Source: Actinomadura flavalba DSM 45200
Lineage (GTDB): Bacteria; Actinomycetota; Actinomycetes; Streptosporangiales; Streptosporangiaceae
Assembly (NCBI RefSeq): GCF_000374305.1
Contig: NZ_KB894095.1
Coordinates: forward strand, 372,001 to 436,000
Reading direction: 5' to 3'
DNA length: 64,000 nucleotides
A program made the translations under genes and the position numbers. Positions 9,390 to 16,483 of the stretch are shown here, piece by piece. Position 1 is the first letter of the stretch. Each line of letters begins with the position of its first letter. A model generated the notes under the pieces. The model was not told the DNA's origin and searched no databases. It saw nothing but the letters and a program-made list of their open reading frames with translations.

Positions 9390-10063
9390 TCTCCCGTGGA
9401 CTCGCCTTACGGGTCGCGCGGCACCGGCGGTTGCTCGCGACGGCCTGCGCGGCGATCGGCGCCGGTTCGGCGCTGCTCGCGCTGCGCCCGTCCGGCCCGC
9501 CGACCCGCGAGGTCCTGACCGCCGCGCGCGACCTGCCCTCCGGCACGGCGCTCACGCGGTCCGACGTCCAGCGCCGCACCCTGCCGACGTCCGTCGTCCC
9601 GGCCGGCACGCTCGACGACGCCACCGGACGCACCTTGGCGGGGCCGGTGCGCCGAGGCGAACCACTGACCGACGCCCGCGTCGTGGACGGCAACCTGCTC
9701 CGCGGCCTGCCGGACGGCACGGTAGCGGCCCCCGTCCGCATCACCGACGCGGACGCGGCGCGCCTCGTCCGCCCCGGCGACCGCGTGGACATCCTCGCCG
9801 TTCCCACCGCACCGACCGCGGACGACTCCGACCTGGGGCCGCCTCCGGACACGAGAGCAGACCTGCCGCGCGCCTTACCCGGCGTTCCTTCCCGGGCTCG
9901 GCTCGTCGTGACGAGCGTCCCGGTCATAGCCGTCCCGCGCCCCGAGCCCGACACGACATCACCGCAGGGCGCGCTGATCGTCATCGCCACCGACCGCGCC
10001 CAGGCCACCACCATCGCCGCGGCGGGCCCGCACCTCTCCATCACCATCAACGACACCGGCTAG
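9386..10063 (+). CDS. SAF-domain protein (CpaB/RcpC-like)
   Basis: A 225-residue membrane-anchored protein. A basic N-terminus and one hydrophobic segment (about residues 12-35) precede a SAF domain (REVLTAARDLPSGTALTRSDV and following), then an RcpC/CpaB-like region (VRITDADAARLVRPGDRVDILA) and a Pro/Asp-rich linker. CpaB proteins help assemble Flp/Tad pili, but no other pilus gene is nearby and stand-alone SAF proteins of unknown role are common in actinobacteria. Start GTG 9386 overlaps the upstream stop by 4 nt. Confidence 0.8.
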   Translation: MISRGLALRVARHRRLLATACAAIGAGSALLALRPSGPPTREVLTAARDLPSGTALTRSDVQRRTLPTSVVPAGTLDDATGRTLAGPVRRGEPLTDARVVDGNLLRGLPDGTVAAPVRITDADAARLVRPGDRVDILAVPTAPTADDSDLGPPPDTRADLPRALPGVPSRARLVVTSVPVIAVPRPEPDTTSPQGALIVIATDRAQATTIAAAGPHLSITINDTG

Positions 10064-10383
10064 GCGTGCCCGGAGGGATCTGTCCGCGCGACCGCAGAAC
10101 CCGGAGGAGGTCGAGGTCAGCCGCCCGTCCGGCGCGCTCGCAGCCAAGGTCGCCGCCGCCAGGATCGCAAGGCAGAGGAGGGGGGCGGCCCGGGTGGCGG
10201 CCGCTCACCGGTGGGAACGCGGCGATGCGCGCCCTGTACGCCGCGCAGCCGAACAGAGGTCCATTGGACAAAGCCCTAGGTCATCCGCGACGTGCAGGCA
10301 ACAGAGATCGGGGGTCGAGATGATCAAGACGGGTAGTGTTCGCGTAGCGATAAGGGCACGTTGCGTGATCGGGGGCGAGGGGT
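10064..10383. other. 320-nt gap without a supported gene
   Basis: Open frames exist but none has a start with a ribosome site and a recognisable product. One plus-strand frame (to about 10320) is rich in Ala, Arg and Gln and could be the tail of a lost gene, but it lacks a start. The last ~60 nt should carry the promoter of the first mscL gene. Confidence 0.4.
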
Positions 10384-10782
10384 TTGGGCGGGTTCAAGAA
10401 GTTCCTCATGCGGGGGAACATGGTCGAACTCGCGGTGGCGGTGGTCATCGGGGCTGCGTTCGGCGCGTTGGTCACGTCGTTCGTGAACTCGTTCGTGGGG
10501 CCGCTCATCGCGCTCGTCGGTGGTCAGCCCGACTTCAGCGAGCTCGCGTTCACCGTGAGCGGGACGCGGTTCCCCTACGGCGTGTTCCTCACCGCGCTGA
10601 TCTCGTTCCTGATCATCGCGGCGGTCGTGTACTTCCTCGTCGTGCTGCCGATGGGCAAGCTCGTCGAACGGCTCGCCCGGCACGACGAGGCCACCGAGCG
10701 CGAGTGCCCGCAGTGCCTCAGCGACATCCCGCTCAAGGCGGCACGCTGCAAGTACTGCACGTCAGAGATCGCGCCCGCCTGA
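10384..10782 (+). CDS. mscL: Large-conductance mechanosensitive channel MscL, copy 1, with zinc ribbon
   Basis: A 132-residue MscL that opens under membrane tension to release solutes during hypo-osmotic shock. It has the N-terminal amphipathic helix (GGFKKFLMRGNMVELAVAVVIGAAFG), TM1, the periplasmic loop, and TM2 (LISFLIIAAVVYFLVVLP). The C-terminal bundle is replaced by a CPQC-x10-CKYC zinc ribbon, a form seen in some actinobacteria. The start is TTG 10384 with a GGGGGCGAGGGG ribosome site just upstream. A paralogue follows 84 nt downstream. Confidence 0.93.
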   Translation: MGGFKKFLMRGNMVELAVAVVIGAAFGALVTSFVNSFVGPLIALVGGQPDFSELAFTVSGTRFPYGVFLTALISFLIIAAVVYFLVVLPMGKLVERLARHDEATERECPQCLSDIPLKAARCKYCTSEIAPA

Positions 10783-10866
10783 ATCCGGCAAGATCGCTCA
10801 TGAACGGGCCCGGCCCGGGTAAAAAGCGTGCGGCAGTTCCCCCTACGCACGTTGGAGACCCTCGCC

Positions 10867-11277
10867 ATGGGCGGCTTCAAGAGTTTCGTCATCCGCGGCA
10901 ACCTCGTGGACCTCGCGGTGGCCGTGGTCATCGGCACCGCGTTCGCCTCGCTCGTCAAGGACTTCTCGGGGTCCTTCATCACGCCGCTCATCGCCTTGTT
11001 CGGCGGCAAGCCCGACTACACCGACCTGGCCTTCACCATCAACGGGACGACGTTCCCGTACGGCAACTTCATCACCTCGGCGCTGAGCTTCCTCATCACC
11101 GCGGCGATCGTCTACTTCCTCGTCGTCCTGCCGACCGCCAAGCTGCTGGAGCGTCTCGACCGCCGCGACCCGACCGACCAGGAATGCCCCGAGTGCCTGA
11201 GCGAGGTCCCGCTGCGCGCCCGGCGCTGCCGCTACTGCACCAGCCCGCTGCCCGAGACGAAGGCACCCGGCGTCTGA
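10867..11277 (+). CDS. mscL: Large-conductance mechanosensitive channel MscL, copy 2, with zinc ribbon
   Basis: A second 136-residue MscL in tandem. Its layout matches copy 1: GGFKSFVIRGNLVDLAVAVVIGTAF, a loop with FTINGTTFPYGNF, TM2 ending YFLVVLPTAKLLERL, then CPEC-x10-CRYC. ATG 10867 with GGAGA upstream is preferred to the longer open frame from 10828. The pair looks like an old local duplication: the transmembrane parts are well conserved while loops and tails have diverged. Two adjacent mscL genes are unusual because most genomes have one. Confidence 0.93.
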   Translation: MGGFKSFVIRGNLVDLAVAVVIGTAFASLVKDFSGSFITPLIALFGGKPDYTDLAFTINGTTFPYGNFITSALSFLITAAIVYFLVVLPTAKLLERLDRRDPTDQECPECLSEVPLRARRCRYCTSPLPETKAPGV

Positions 11278-11369
11278 CGCTCCGCGCGGCCGCCCGGGTC
11301 CACGCGCGCCCGGCGGGCGTGCAGCCGACGCCACCACGTTCCGGCTCGGCCCGCCGCCACGTCGTCCGG

Positions 11370-12401
11370 TCAGCGCTCTTCCTCGCCGAACTCCCAGTGC
11401 CACGGCTCGAACGGGTTGCTGTACGCCCACGCGGGATGAAACCAGCCGTAGCGGCGCGCGTTCGCCTCGACCCAGCGGAACTGCACCGACCCCGCGTTCT
11501 GCACCCCGCCGCACAGATCGACGGCCTGTCCCTTGCCGTGGTTGCTCGTGCCGGGGACGGCCGCGAACCCGGGCCGCTGCGCGTAGACGCGGTGCTGCGC
11601 CGCGAGACTCCGGTAGGAGTCGGTGACGCACATGTCCCGCCCGAAGCGCCGCTTGTACGCGGCGTTGAGCTTGTAGAAGGCGAGGGCGGCGTCCGCGCGG
11701 AGCTGCTCGCCCCGCTGCGGGAGCGCGCACAGGAACCGCTGCGGGATCAGCCCGTTGGGGAACCGCCGGGCGTCCCCGGCGAGATCCTTGTCGCAGGCGA
11801 GTTCGAGCCGCCGGTCGCGGCCGGCGTTCATCTTGTCGAGCATCGCCGTCAGCTCGCGGGTGAGCGAAGCCGACTTCGCCTTGAGCCCGTCGATGTCCTG
11901 CTGCACGCGGGTCTTGTCGACGGCGTTGCGCGACTGAAGCGTCTGCGCGGTCGACGCGAGCGTCTCACGCCGCTTCTGGAACCGGTCGGCCTGCTCGACG
12001 AGCCGCTGCTGCGTGCGCGCGATGTGGCCGACGTCCGCGCCCGACCGCAGCGCCAGCGTGGGATCGCCCCGGCCGAAGACCGTCATGGAACCCGCAGCGT
12101 CCTGCTGCTGGTAGGCCGCATTGGCGAGCCGCGCGAGCGGCCCCCGGATACGGTTCAGGTCCGCTTCAGCGGCGCCGAGATCCTTCAGCGTGGTGCGCAG
12201 CTTCTCCTCGGACTCGGCGAGCGTCTTGCGGCGCTTCTCCATCGTGCGCGTGGCCTTCTCCAGCTCGTCCCGGGCCTGCACGGCCTGACGGCGCAGCGCG
12301 TCGAGCGGGTCATCACGTTGCGCGGCCGACCCGGCCGGAGCGCCGAGGGAGGCCAGCACCAGGAAAGCGACGGTCAGTACCGCCGCCCGGGGGGTTGGCA
12401 C
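11370..12401 (-). CDS. Secreted M15/VanY-type D-Ala-D-Ala carboxypeptidase with coiled coil
   Basis: A 343-residue exported peptidase likely to trim peptidoglycan stem peptides. The signal peptide covers about residues 1-28 (LTVAFLVLASLGAPAGSAAQ). Residues ~30-190 are a heptad-rich coiled coil similar to those in NlpC/P60 or M23 wall hydrolases. The C-terminal ~120 residues are the VanY domain, with the zinc ligands in SNHGKGQAVDL and EPWHWEF. Start GTG 12401 has GGAGGAAAG upstream. Confidence 0.88.
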   Translation of the reverse strand: MPTPRAAVLTVAFLVLASLGAPAGSAAQRDDPLDALRRQAVQARDELEKATRTMEKRRKTLAESEEKLRTTLKDLGAAEADLNRIRGPLARLANAAYQQQDAAGSMTVFGRGDPTLALRSGADVGHIARTQQRLVEQADRFQKRRETLASTAQTLQSRNAVDKTRVQQDIDGLKAKSASLTRELTAMLDKMNAGRDRRLELACDKDLAGDARRFPNGLIPQRFLCALPQRGEQLRADAALAFYKLNAAYKRRFGRDMCVTDSYRSLAAQHRVYAQRPGFAAVPGTSNHGKGQAVDLCGGVQNAGSVQFRWVEANARRYGWFHPAWAYSNPFEPWHWEFGEEER

Positions 12402-12482
12402 GGGGTCTTTCCTCCTGGGGCCAAAGCAGAACAGCGCCAGGAACGCTACACCACGGCGCGCACCGTTTTATCAACGTCTTTA

Positions 12483-12923
12483 TCAATGTCCGCGACGTCC
12501 GTCTCGCCCGCACCAGCGCCGCAGCACCGGATGGTCCTCCCACCCGGGCGGGCACCGGTCGAGACGCGGGCGCGAAGGCTGCGGCGCAGGCTTCCGTCGT
12601 GGCCTCTCCGCTGGAACCGACGAGACGGGCGGCGGCACGACCCGCCGCGGCCGCGCGACGGGAGGCGACGTCACCTTCTTCGGCGGTACGGCCTCCCCGA
12701 CCGTGGGATGCACCTCGGGCGCCCGCCGAGCCTGCGCGACCGAAGCCTCAGACCGCTGCCGCCCATCGTCTGCCTCGCCCCCACGAAGCCCGACGAACAA
12801 CCCGACAACGACACCGACACCGGCGACCACACCCCCGACCACCAGGAGCGCACGCCACACCAGCGACCCCCGGGCGCCCACGCCCGCCGCCGCCTCTCCC
12901 CGCTCCCGATGCCGCCCAGCCAC
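12483..12923 (-). CDS. Single-pass membrane protein, Pro/Arg-rich, unknown function
   Basis: Not recognised. From GTG 12923 it would be about 146 residues: a short basic N-terminus, one strongly hydrophobic helix (LVVGGVVAGVGVVVGLFVGL), a long Pro/Arg/Lys-rich extracytoplasmic linker, and a compact C-terminus with two Cys (RCPPGWEDHPVLRRWCGR). The Cys-bounded tail looks like real protein rather than antisense noise. No ribosome site is seen; a TACGCT -10-like box 8 nt upstream would fit a leaderless mRNA. The frame is open to 13034, so the start is uncertain. Confidence 0.5.
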   Translation of the reverse strand: MAGRHRERGEAAAGVGARGSLVWRALLVVGGVVAGVGVVVGLFVGLRGGEADDGRQRSEASVAQARRAPEVHPTVGEAVPPKKVTSPPVARPRRVVPPPVSSVPAERPRRKPAPQPSRPRLDRCPPGWEDHPVLRRWCGRDGRRGH

Positions 12924-13041
12924 GCCAAAAAGCGTACAGACCCCCAACCACCCCCGCCATCCCACCGAAAACCCCGAGCCAACCACCCACCCCTCTCCCC
13001 TACCCTGGAGCCACCCGTCCGCTAGGCTCACCAAGACACCA

Positions 13042-13114
13042 GCCTCCGTAGCTCAGGGGATAGAGCACCGCTCTCCTAAAGCGGGTGCCGCAGGTTCGAA
13101 TCCTGCCGGGGGCG
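13042..13114 (+). tRNA. tRNA-Arg (anticodon CCT)
   Basis: A 73-nt cloverleaf. The acceptor GCCTCCG pairs with CGGGGGC (one G-T pair). The D-arm GCTCAGGGGATAGAGC is followed by an anticodon stem CCGCT/AGCGG with loop CTCCTAA, so the anticodon is CCT and it reads AGG. The T-arm is GCAGG-TTCGAAT-CCTGC and the discriminator is G. CCA is not encoded. The 3' half is the integration site of the element that follows; integration leaves this gene intact. Confidence 0.97.
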
Positions 13115-13119
13115 CACAC
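13073..13119 (+). repeat. attL core, 47-bp direct repeat
   Basis: It runs from the anticodon loop through the T-arm and acceptor of tRNA-Arg to 5 nt beyond the tRNA, and matches 35852-35898 at all 47 positions. Flanking bases differ (T before here, C before the right copy; C versus A after). This marks it as the recombination core. Confidence 0.93.
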
Positions 13120-13145
13120 CACCGAAACACACTCTGAGCAGCAGA

Positions 13146-13172
13146 AACGCCCCCGGATCATCCGGGGGCGTT
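13146..13172. terminator. Bidirectional hairpin between tRNA-Arg and the integrase
   Basis: A perfect 12-bp stem (AACGCCCCCGGA with TCCGGGGGCGTT) and a TCA loop. It sits between the tRNA (plus strand) and the convergent integrase and could end transcription from both. Confidence 0.7.
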
Positions 13173-13201
13173 CGCGTTCTCGGGGGTGGAAACCGACCCC
13201 G

Positions 13202-13220
13202 GATGGCACCGTGATGGCAC
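13202..13220 (+). repeat. Candidate integrase arm-type site (left)
   Basis: The 19-mer GATGGCACCGTGATGGCAC is itself a double GATGGCAC. It lies just outside the integrase stop codon, 82 nt from the attL core. A near copy (two differences) lies 119 nt inside the attR core, and a third inverted copy is at 16003-16021. Arm-type sites of tyrosine integrases are arranged this way; the role is inferred. Confidence 0.5.
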
Positions 13221-13227
13221 AAGCGGC

Positions 13228-14673
13228 CTACGCGCGGTTCCGGCGCGGCACGAACGCCGCGATGCGCGTGGCGGCGTCCTCGGCCAGCGCCGTCGCGACG
13301 ACGGCGTACACGTCCGAGGTGAACGACTCCGACGCGTGCCCCAAGATCTCCGACACGACCTTCATCGGGACGCCGGCCGCGAGCAGCATCGTCGCCGACC
13401 CGTGCCGCAGGTCGTGCAGCCGGACGGGCGGGAGCGGCGGCCCGGCCAGCGCCATCCTCACCTCGTACTCGGTGACCCGCGTCCGCTTGACGATCATCTC
13501 GACCGTCCAGCCCTTCGCGTGATGCTGGCGGATCGCGTTGTACCGGCGGACGAGGCGCGCGAAGTGCTGCGAGACCGCTTCGGGGCGCAGCGGCGTCCCG
13601 TCCTCGCGCGTGAAGAACCGGCCCGAGTCCGTCCACCCCTCGCCCCAGGCAAGACGCTCCTCGGTCTGCCGGGTGACCCAGCGGCGCCCGATGTCGGCGG
13701 TCGCGTCTTCGAACTTGATCAGCCGGTCGGAGTCCTCGGTCTTCACGTCATCGCGGACGTGCAGCTCCCGCCGCTTCAGGCCGACGTCCTGCTTGTCCAG
13801 CCCGACCAGCTCACCGCGCCGCATCCCCCAGTGCCCGGCGAAGTGCCACACCGGGTACAGACGGTCGTGCTCGGCGAAGTCGAGGAACGCGCCGTACTGC
13901 TCGTTCGTCCAGACCATCACCTTCGCGGGGATCTTCCCGGTCTTCTCCCACGCCTCGACGCGCTCGTCGGTCCACAGCAGCGGCTTGGCGCGGCCCTTGT
14001 GCCCGGCGCCGCCCTTGCTGCGGAACACGCCGTCGGCGGGGTTCTCGTCGAGGATCTTCGACACCTTCACCGCGTCGTTCAGGGCGGCGTTCAGGACGAT
14101 GTGCGCGCGCTTGATCCGGGCTTCGGAGATCGGCCGATTGGAGTACCGGGCGCCCTCCAGCGAGGCGCGCGCCTCGGCCAGGCGCCGCAGCATCTCGGTG
14201 GGCCGCTGGCGCTCGGCGGGCCGGTTGAGCTGCCGCATGGCCGCGTACAGGTCGCGGATCTGGTCCTGCCCGAGCTGGCCGACGAGCTTGAGGTGCCCGA
14301 GGCCGGGCTTCAGGTACAGGTCGATGATCTCGCGGTCGGTGCGCAGCGTGGACGGCTTGAGCCCTTCGCCGGTCTCGGCCGCGGACACGCGCCACGCGTG
14401 CCGCTTCTCCAGGTACTGCCCGAACGTGATCTTCCGGTCGTACTCGCGGCCCGTCTTCCCGGCCTGTCCGACGACCTTCCCCAGCTCGGCCTTGCACTCC
14501 TTCTCGGTGTCGAACGGCCCGATGCGCGGCTGCCGGCGCTTCCCGTCCGCGGTCTTGGGCGCCTCGTACCGGGCGTACCACTTCCCGTGGCGCCGCTTGG
14601 TGAGGTCGGGGCAGTGCTTCCCGAGCAGCTTCCCGAACTCGTCCCGGCACGAACACGCCTTATACGGCTTCAT
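13228..14673 (-). CDS. int: Site-specific tyrosine integrase
   Basis: A 481-residue phage-type tyrosine recombinase that integrates and excises the element at tRNA-Arg. The N-terminal part has an arm-binding-like region and a SAM-like core-binding domain (KITFGQYLEKRHAWR). Catalytic residues are visible: Arg in MRRGELVGL (about 285), His420 and Arg423 in HDLRHGS, His446 in LGHASES and the nucleophile Tyr456 in SDVYAVV. ATG 14673 has GAGGAAGCGAC upstream. It follows the XRE gene by 20 nt on the same strand, so the repressor and integrase may be co-transcribed. Confidence 0.96.
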   Translation of the reverse strand: MKPYKACSCRDEFGKLLGKHCPDLTKRRHGKWYARYEAPKTADGKRRQPRIGPFDTEKECKAELGKVVGQAGKTGREYDRKITFGQYLEKRHAWRVSAAETGEGLKPSTLRTDREIIDLYLKPGLGHLKLVGQLGQDQIRDLYAAMRQLNRPAERQRPTEMLRRLAEARASLEGARYSNRPISEARIKRAHIVLNAALNDAVKVSKILDENPADGVFRSKGGAGHKGRAKPLLWTDERVEAWEKTGKIPAKVMVWTNEQYGAFLDFAEHDRLYPVWHFAGHWGMRRGELVGLDKQDVGLKRRELHVRDDVKTEDSDRLIKFEDATADIGRRWVTRQTEERLAWGEGWTDSGRFFTREDGTPLRPEAVSQHFARLVRRYNAIRQHHAKGWTVEMIVKRTRVTEYEVRMALAGPPLPPVRLHDLRHGSATMLLAAGVPMKVVSEILGHASESFTSDVYAVVATALAEDAATRIAAFVPRRNRA

Positions 14674-14693
14674 GTCGCTTCCTCGGTTGGTCG

Positions 14694-15353
14694 TCAGCGA
14701 GCCGGATCATCAAGGTGGATGAGAGCGTCGGGAAGTGCGGGAGGGGTCAGCCCCACGCTTCGCATCTGCTCTCGGACGTCCCGAAGCGCAGCCTCATCAG
14801 CGTTCACGGCCTGCTCGGCGAGACGCAGGTATTCCAGATCCCGGGCCTGCCAGCCGCTATCGGCAGATTCCCCACCCGCCGGGGGACCGTAGGTGCGCAC
14901 GAGGTTCTCGACTCTCTGACGGTCAGTTCGCCAGGCGTCAACCATGCGCTCGTGGAAGCGGAACTTCTCGACGGGTTCCGCTCCGCTCTCCCACTCGAAG
15001 TCAACTCGGTCGGATTCCCGCAGGGGTACCTCACCGGTGAACCACCTGACCGCGCGCCATGTATCGGCCGTGCACTGCGGCAGCGCCTCGACTGTGGCGG
15101 CTAAACCGACTGGATAAACGAGGCGGATCGGCGGGACCTTCAGCGCCTCCGCGAGTACGAGCACTTCGGCCACGGTGACGGAGGGGCGTCGGCCGCTTTC
15201 AAGGTTCGCGATGACGTTCCGATGGATCGACATTCCCAGCTCAGAGCAACGCTCAGACAGTTCGCGCGCGCTCAGTCCCCGCTGTGCGCGCAAGTGCCGG
15301 ACCTGATCACTGATCGTCTTGGCCACTAGAGCAGGCCAGTCGGGTTGTGTCAC
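14694..15353 (-). CDS. XRE-family HTH regulator
   Basis: A ~219-residue DNA-binding protein, the likely repressor of the element. The HTH_XRE domain is at about residues 12-75 (VRHLRAQRGLSARELSERCSE, then HRNVIANLESGRRPSVTV, then LAEALKVPP). The remainder is a helical tail of unknown function with charged residues. I start at GTG 15353: the frame is open to 15443, but this would run into the divergent excisionase start, and the HTH begins right after the GTG. A 13-bp palindrome covers the start codon and could be an autoregulatory operator. Confidence 0.85.
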   Translation of the reverse strand: MTQPDWPALVAKTISDQVRHLRAQRGLSARELSERCSELGMSIHRNVIANLESGRRPSVTVAEVLVLAEALKVPPIRLVYPVGLAATVEALPQCTADTWRAVRWFTGEVPLRESDRVDFEWESGAEPVEKFRFHERMVDAWRTDRQRVENLVRTYGPPAGGESADSGWQARDLEYLRLAEQAVNADEAALRDVREQMRSVGLTPPALPDALIHLDDPAR

Positions 15354-15357
15354 ACAA
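15345..15357. promoter_or_regulatory. Palindrome TTGTGT-C-ACACAA at the repressor start
   Basis: A perfect 6+1+6 inverted repeat straddles the GTG start of the XRE gene, 54 nt from the divergent excisionase-like gene. It is a candidate repressor operator for the lysogeny-type switch; this is inferred from position and symmetry only. Confidence 0.45.
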
Positions 15358-15410
15358 GCAAAGTACCGACCGGCGTGACTCCTGTCGAGCACTCCTGTAC
15401 GGTTGTGCTC

Positions 15411-15632
15411 ATGCATCAAGGAGAACGGGGAACCGTTGCTCAACAGACACAGATCGCGGGAGAGTGGATCACCCGACCCGAGTTCGCCCAGTGTGCGCGG
15501 GTTTCGGTTGCGACCCTTCGCCGCTGGTCAAGGCTCGGCATTGGGCCCCGAGCACATCGCGTTGGCCCCCGGCTCGTCCGCTACCGCAAGGCGGAGGTCG
15601 ATGCCTGGATGAAGGACGCGGACCGATCATGA
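15411..15632 (+). CDS. xis: Excisionase-like HTH_17/MerR-type protein
   Basis: About 73 residues from ATG 15411. The body WITRPEFAQCARVSVATLRRW, followed by GIGPRAHRVGPRLVRYRKAEVDAWM, is the winged-helix fold of excisionases and MerR-like HTH_17 proteins. It is divergent from the XRE repressor, the usual place for an xis gene that directs integrase toward excision. There is no good ribosome site before the ATG, so a leaderless transcript is possible. Its stop overlaps the next start (ATGA). Confidence 0.75.
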   Translation: MHQGERGTVAQQTQIAGEWITRPEFAQCARVSVATLRRWSRLGIGPRAHRVGPRLVRYRKAEVDAWMKDADRS

Positions 15633-15952
15633 CCGCGCAGTGGACGCGCGCCGCCCTTGAAGATCTGGGACCGGTCACCGACGTCCCCACGACAGCCGAC
15701 GTCCTCGACGTGGACCCCTGGACGGTCTACGAGCAGATTCGCCGCGGCACCTGGGACCTCACCCGCGTCCTCCGCCTCGGTCGCAAGATCAAGATCCCGA
15801 CGCACGATCTCGTGACGCTGCTCTATCCCTCCGGACACAGCGCGGCCGGACCCTCCGCAAGCCCGGCCGCCGCCACCAATACCAACCCTCCCGCCCAGGA
15901 AGGTTCACATGCACACGAGCGTACCGGATGGCTCCGCGCCACCGAAGGCTGA
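15629..15952 (+). CDS. Second HTH_17-type DNA-binding protein
   Basis: A 107-residue protein translationally coupled to the xis-like gene by an ATGA overlap. Residues ~15-70 (VPTTADVLDVDPWTVYEQIRRG, then VLRLGRKIKIPTHDLVTLLYP) match the helix-turn-helix plus wing of excisionase/HTH_17 domains. The last ~35 residues are Ala/Pro/Ser-rich linker. It may share with its neighbour the work of excision or of switching on the replication genes. The exact role is unknown. Confidence 0.7.
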   Translation: MTAQWTRAALEDLGPVTDVPTTADVLDVDPWTVYEQIRRGTWDLTRVLRLGRKIKIPTHDLVTLLYPSGHSAAGPSASPAAATNTNPPAQEGSHAHERTGWLRATEG

Positions 15953-16223
15953 ACGCCGGTCCGCACGCCGCCGCTGCGCGCCTGACACCCCGCTGGCGAA
16001 TGTGCCATCACGGCACCATCACACCGTGTCTCCGCTGGTCATCGACACGGAATCGCAGTACCAAAGCGGTTCCGCGACCCCGCTGATTCGCCTCGACGAC
16101 CACCGGCCGCGTGAACTTCTCGCGTGGCGTGAGGCGCGCGCGCACCTTCTCGCCGCCGGGCTCTGGCCGATCGTGCCGGACGACGTCGAACGGGCGCTCC
16201 GCCGCCGGGGGTGGTGGGAATGA
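15909..16223 (+). CDS. Small protein of unknown function
   Basis: A 104-residue protein with an AGGAAGG ribosome site 5 nt before ATG 15909. It overlaps the previous gene by 44 nt and couples to the next through ATGA. The N-terminal 40 residues are Arg/Pro/Ala-rich. The C-terminal half (LIRLDDHRPRELLAWREARAHLL, then LWPIVPDDVERALRRRGWW) reads like a small helical domain. I do not recognise a family. Its place in the replication operon suggests an accessory role. Confidence 0.6.
   Translation: MHTSVPDGSAPPKAERRSARRRCAPDTPLANVPSRHHHTVSPLVIDTESQYQSGSATPLIRLDDHRPRELLAWREARAHLLAAGLWPIVPDDVERALRRRGWWE
16003..16021 (-). repeat. Third copy of the GATGGCAC double repeat (inverted)
   Basis: Read on the minus strand, 16003-16021 is GATGGTGCCGTGATGGCAC, two differences from the left arm-type candidate. 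It lies inside the small gene above. It could be an integrase or excisionase site, or chance. Confidence 0.35.
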
Positions 16224-16483
16224 CCTCCCCGCAGGCACCCCACCACCGCACGGACGAGGGTGAGCTACCCGAGCAAGACCGTTCGCCCGTCGCACATGCA
16301 AGCCTTTACGCACCTGCTGGCCGCCGCACGCAGTGGTGGTACGCCCTGCGCTGTCCGCACTGCGGGAACGGACACTTCGGGCGTGCGCGGTCGCGTGAGG
16401 CCGTGCGGGGCGTCCGGCGGACGGGATGTGGTCGCCGCGTGTACGTCGTCGTCGCCCGCGTCTACCCGGGGGGCGTCAAGTGA
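16220..16483 (+). CDS. Small zinc-ribbon-like protein
   Basis: An 87-residue protein starting in the ATGA overlap with the previous gene. The central WWYALRCPHCGNGHFGRA gives one CxxC knuckle and a later Cys (RRTGCGRRVYVVVARVY) may give another ligand, so a small nucleic-acid-binding zinc ribbon is likely. Such proteins precede the primase gene in many actinobacterial elements. Its stop overlaps the primase-helicase GTG by 3 nt. Confidence 0.65.
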   Translation: MTSPQAPHHRTDEGELPEQDRSPVAHASLYAPAGRRTQWWYALRCPHCGNGHFGRARSREAVRGVRRTGCGRRVYVVVARVYPGGVK

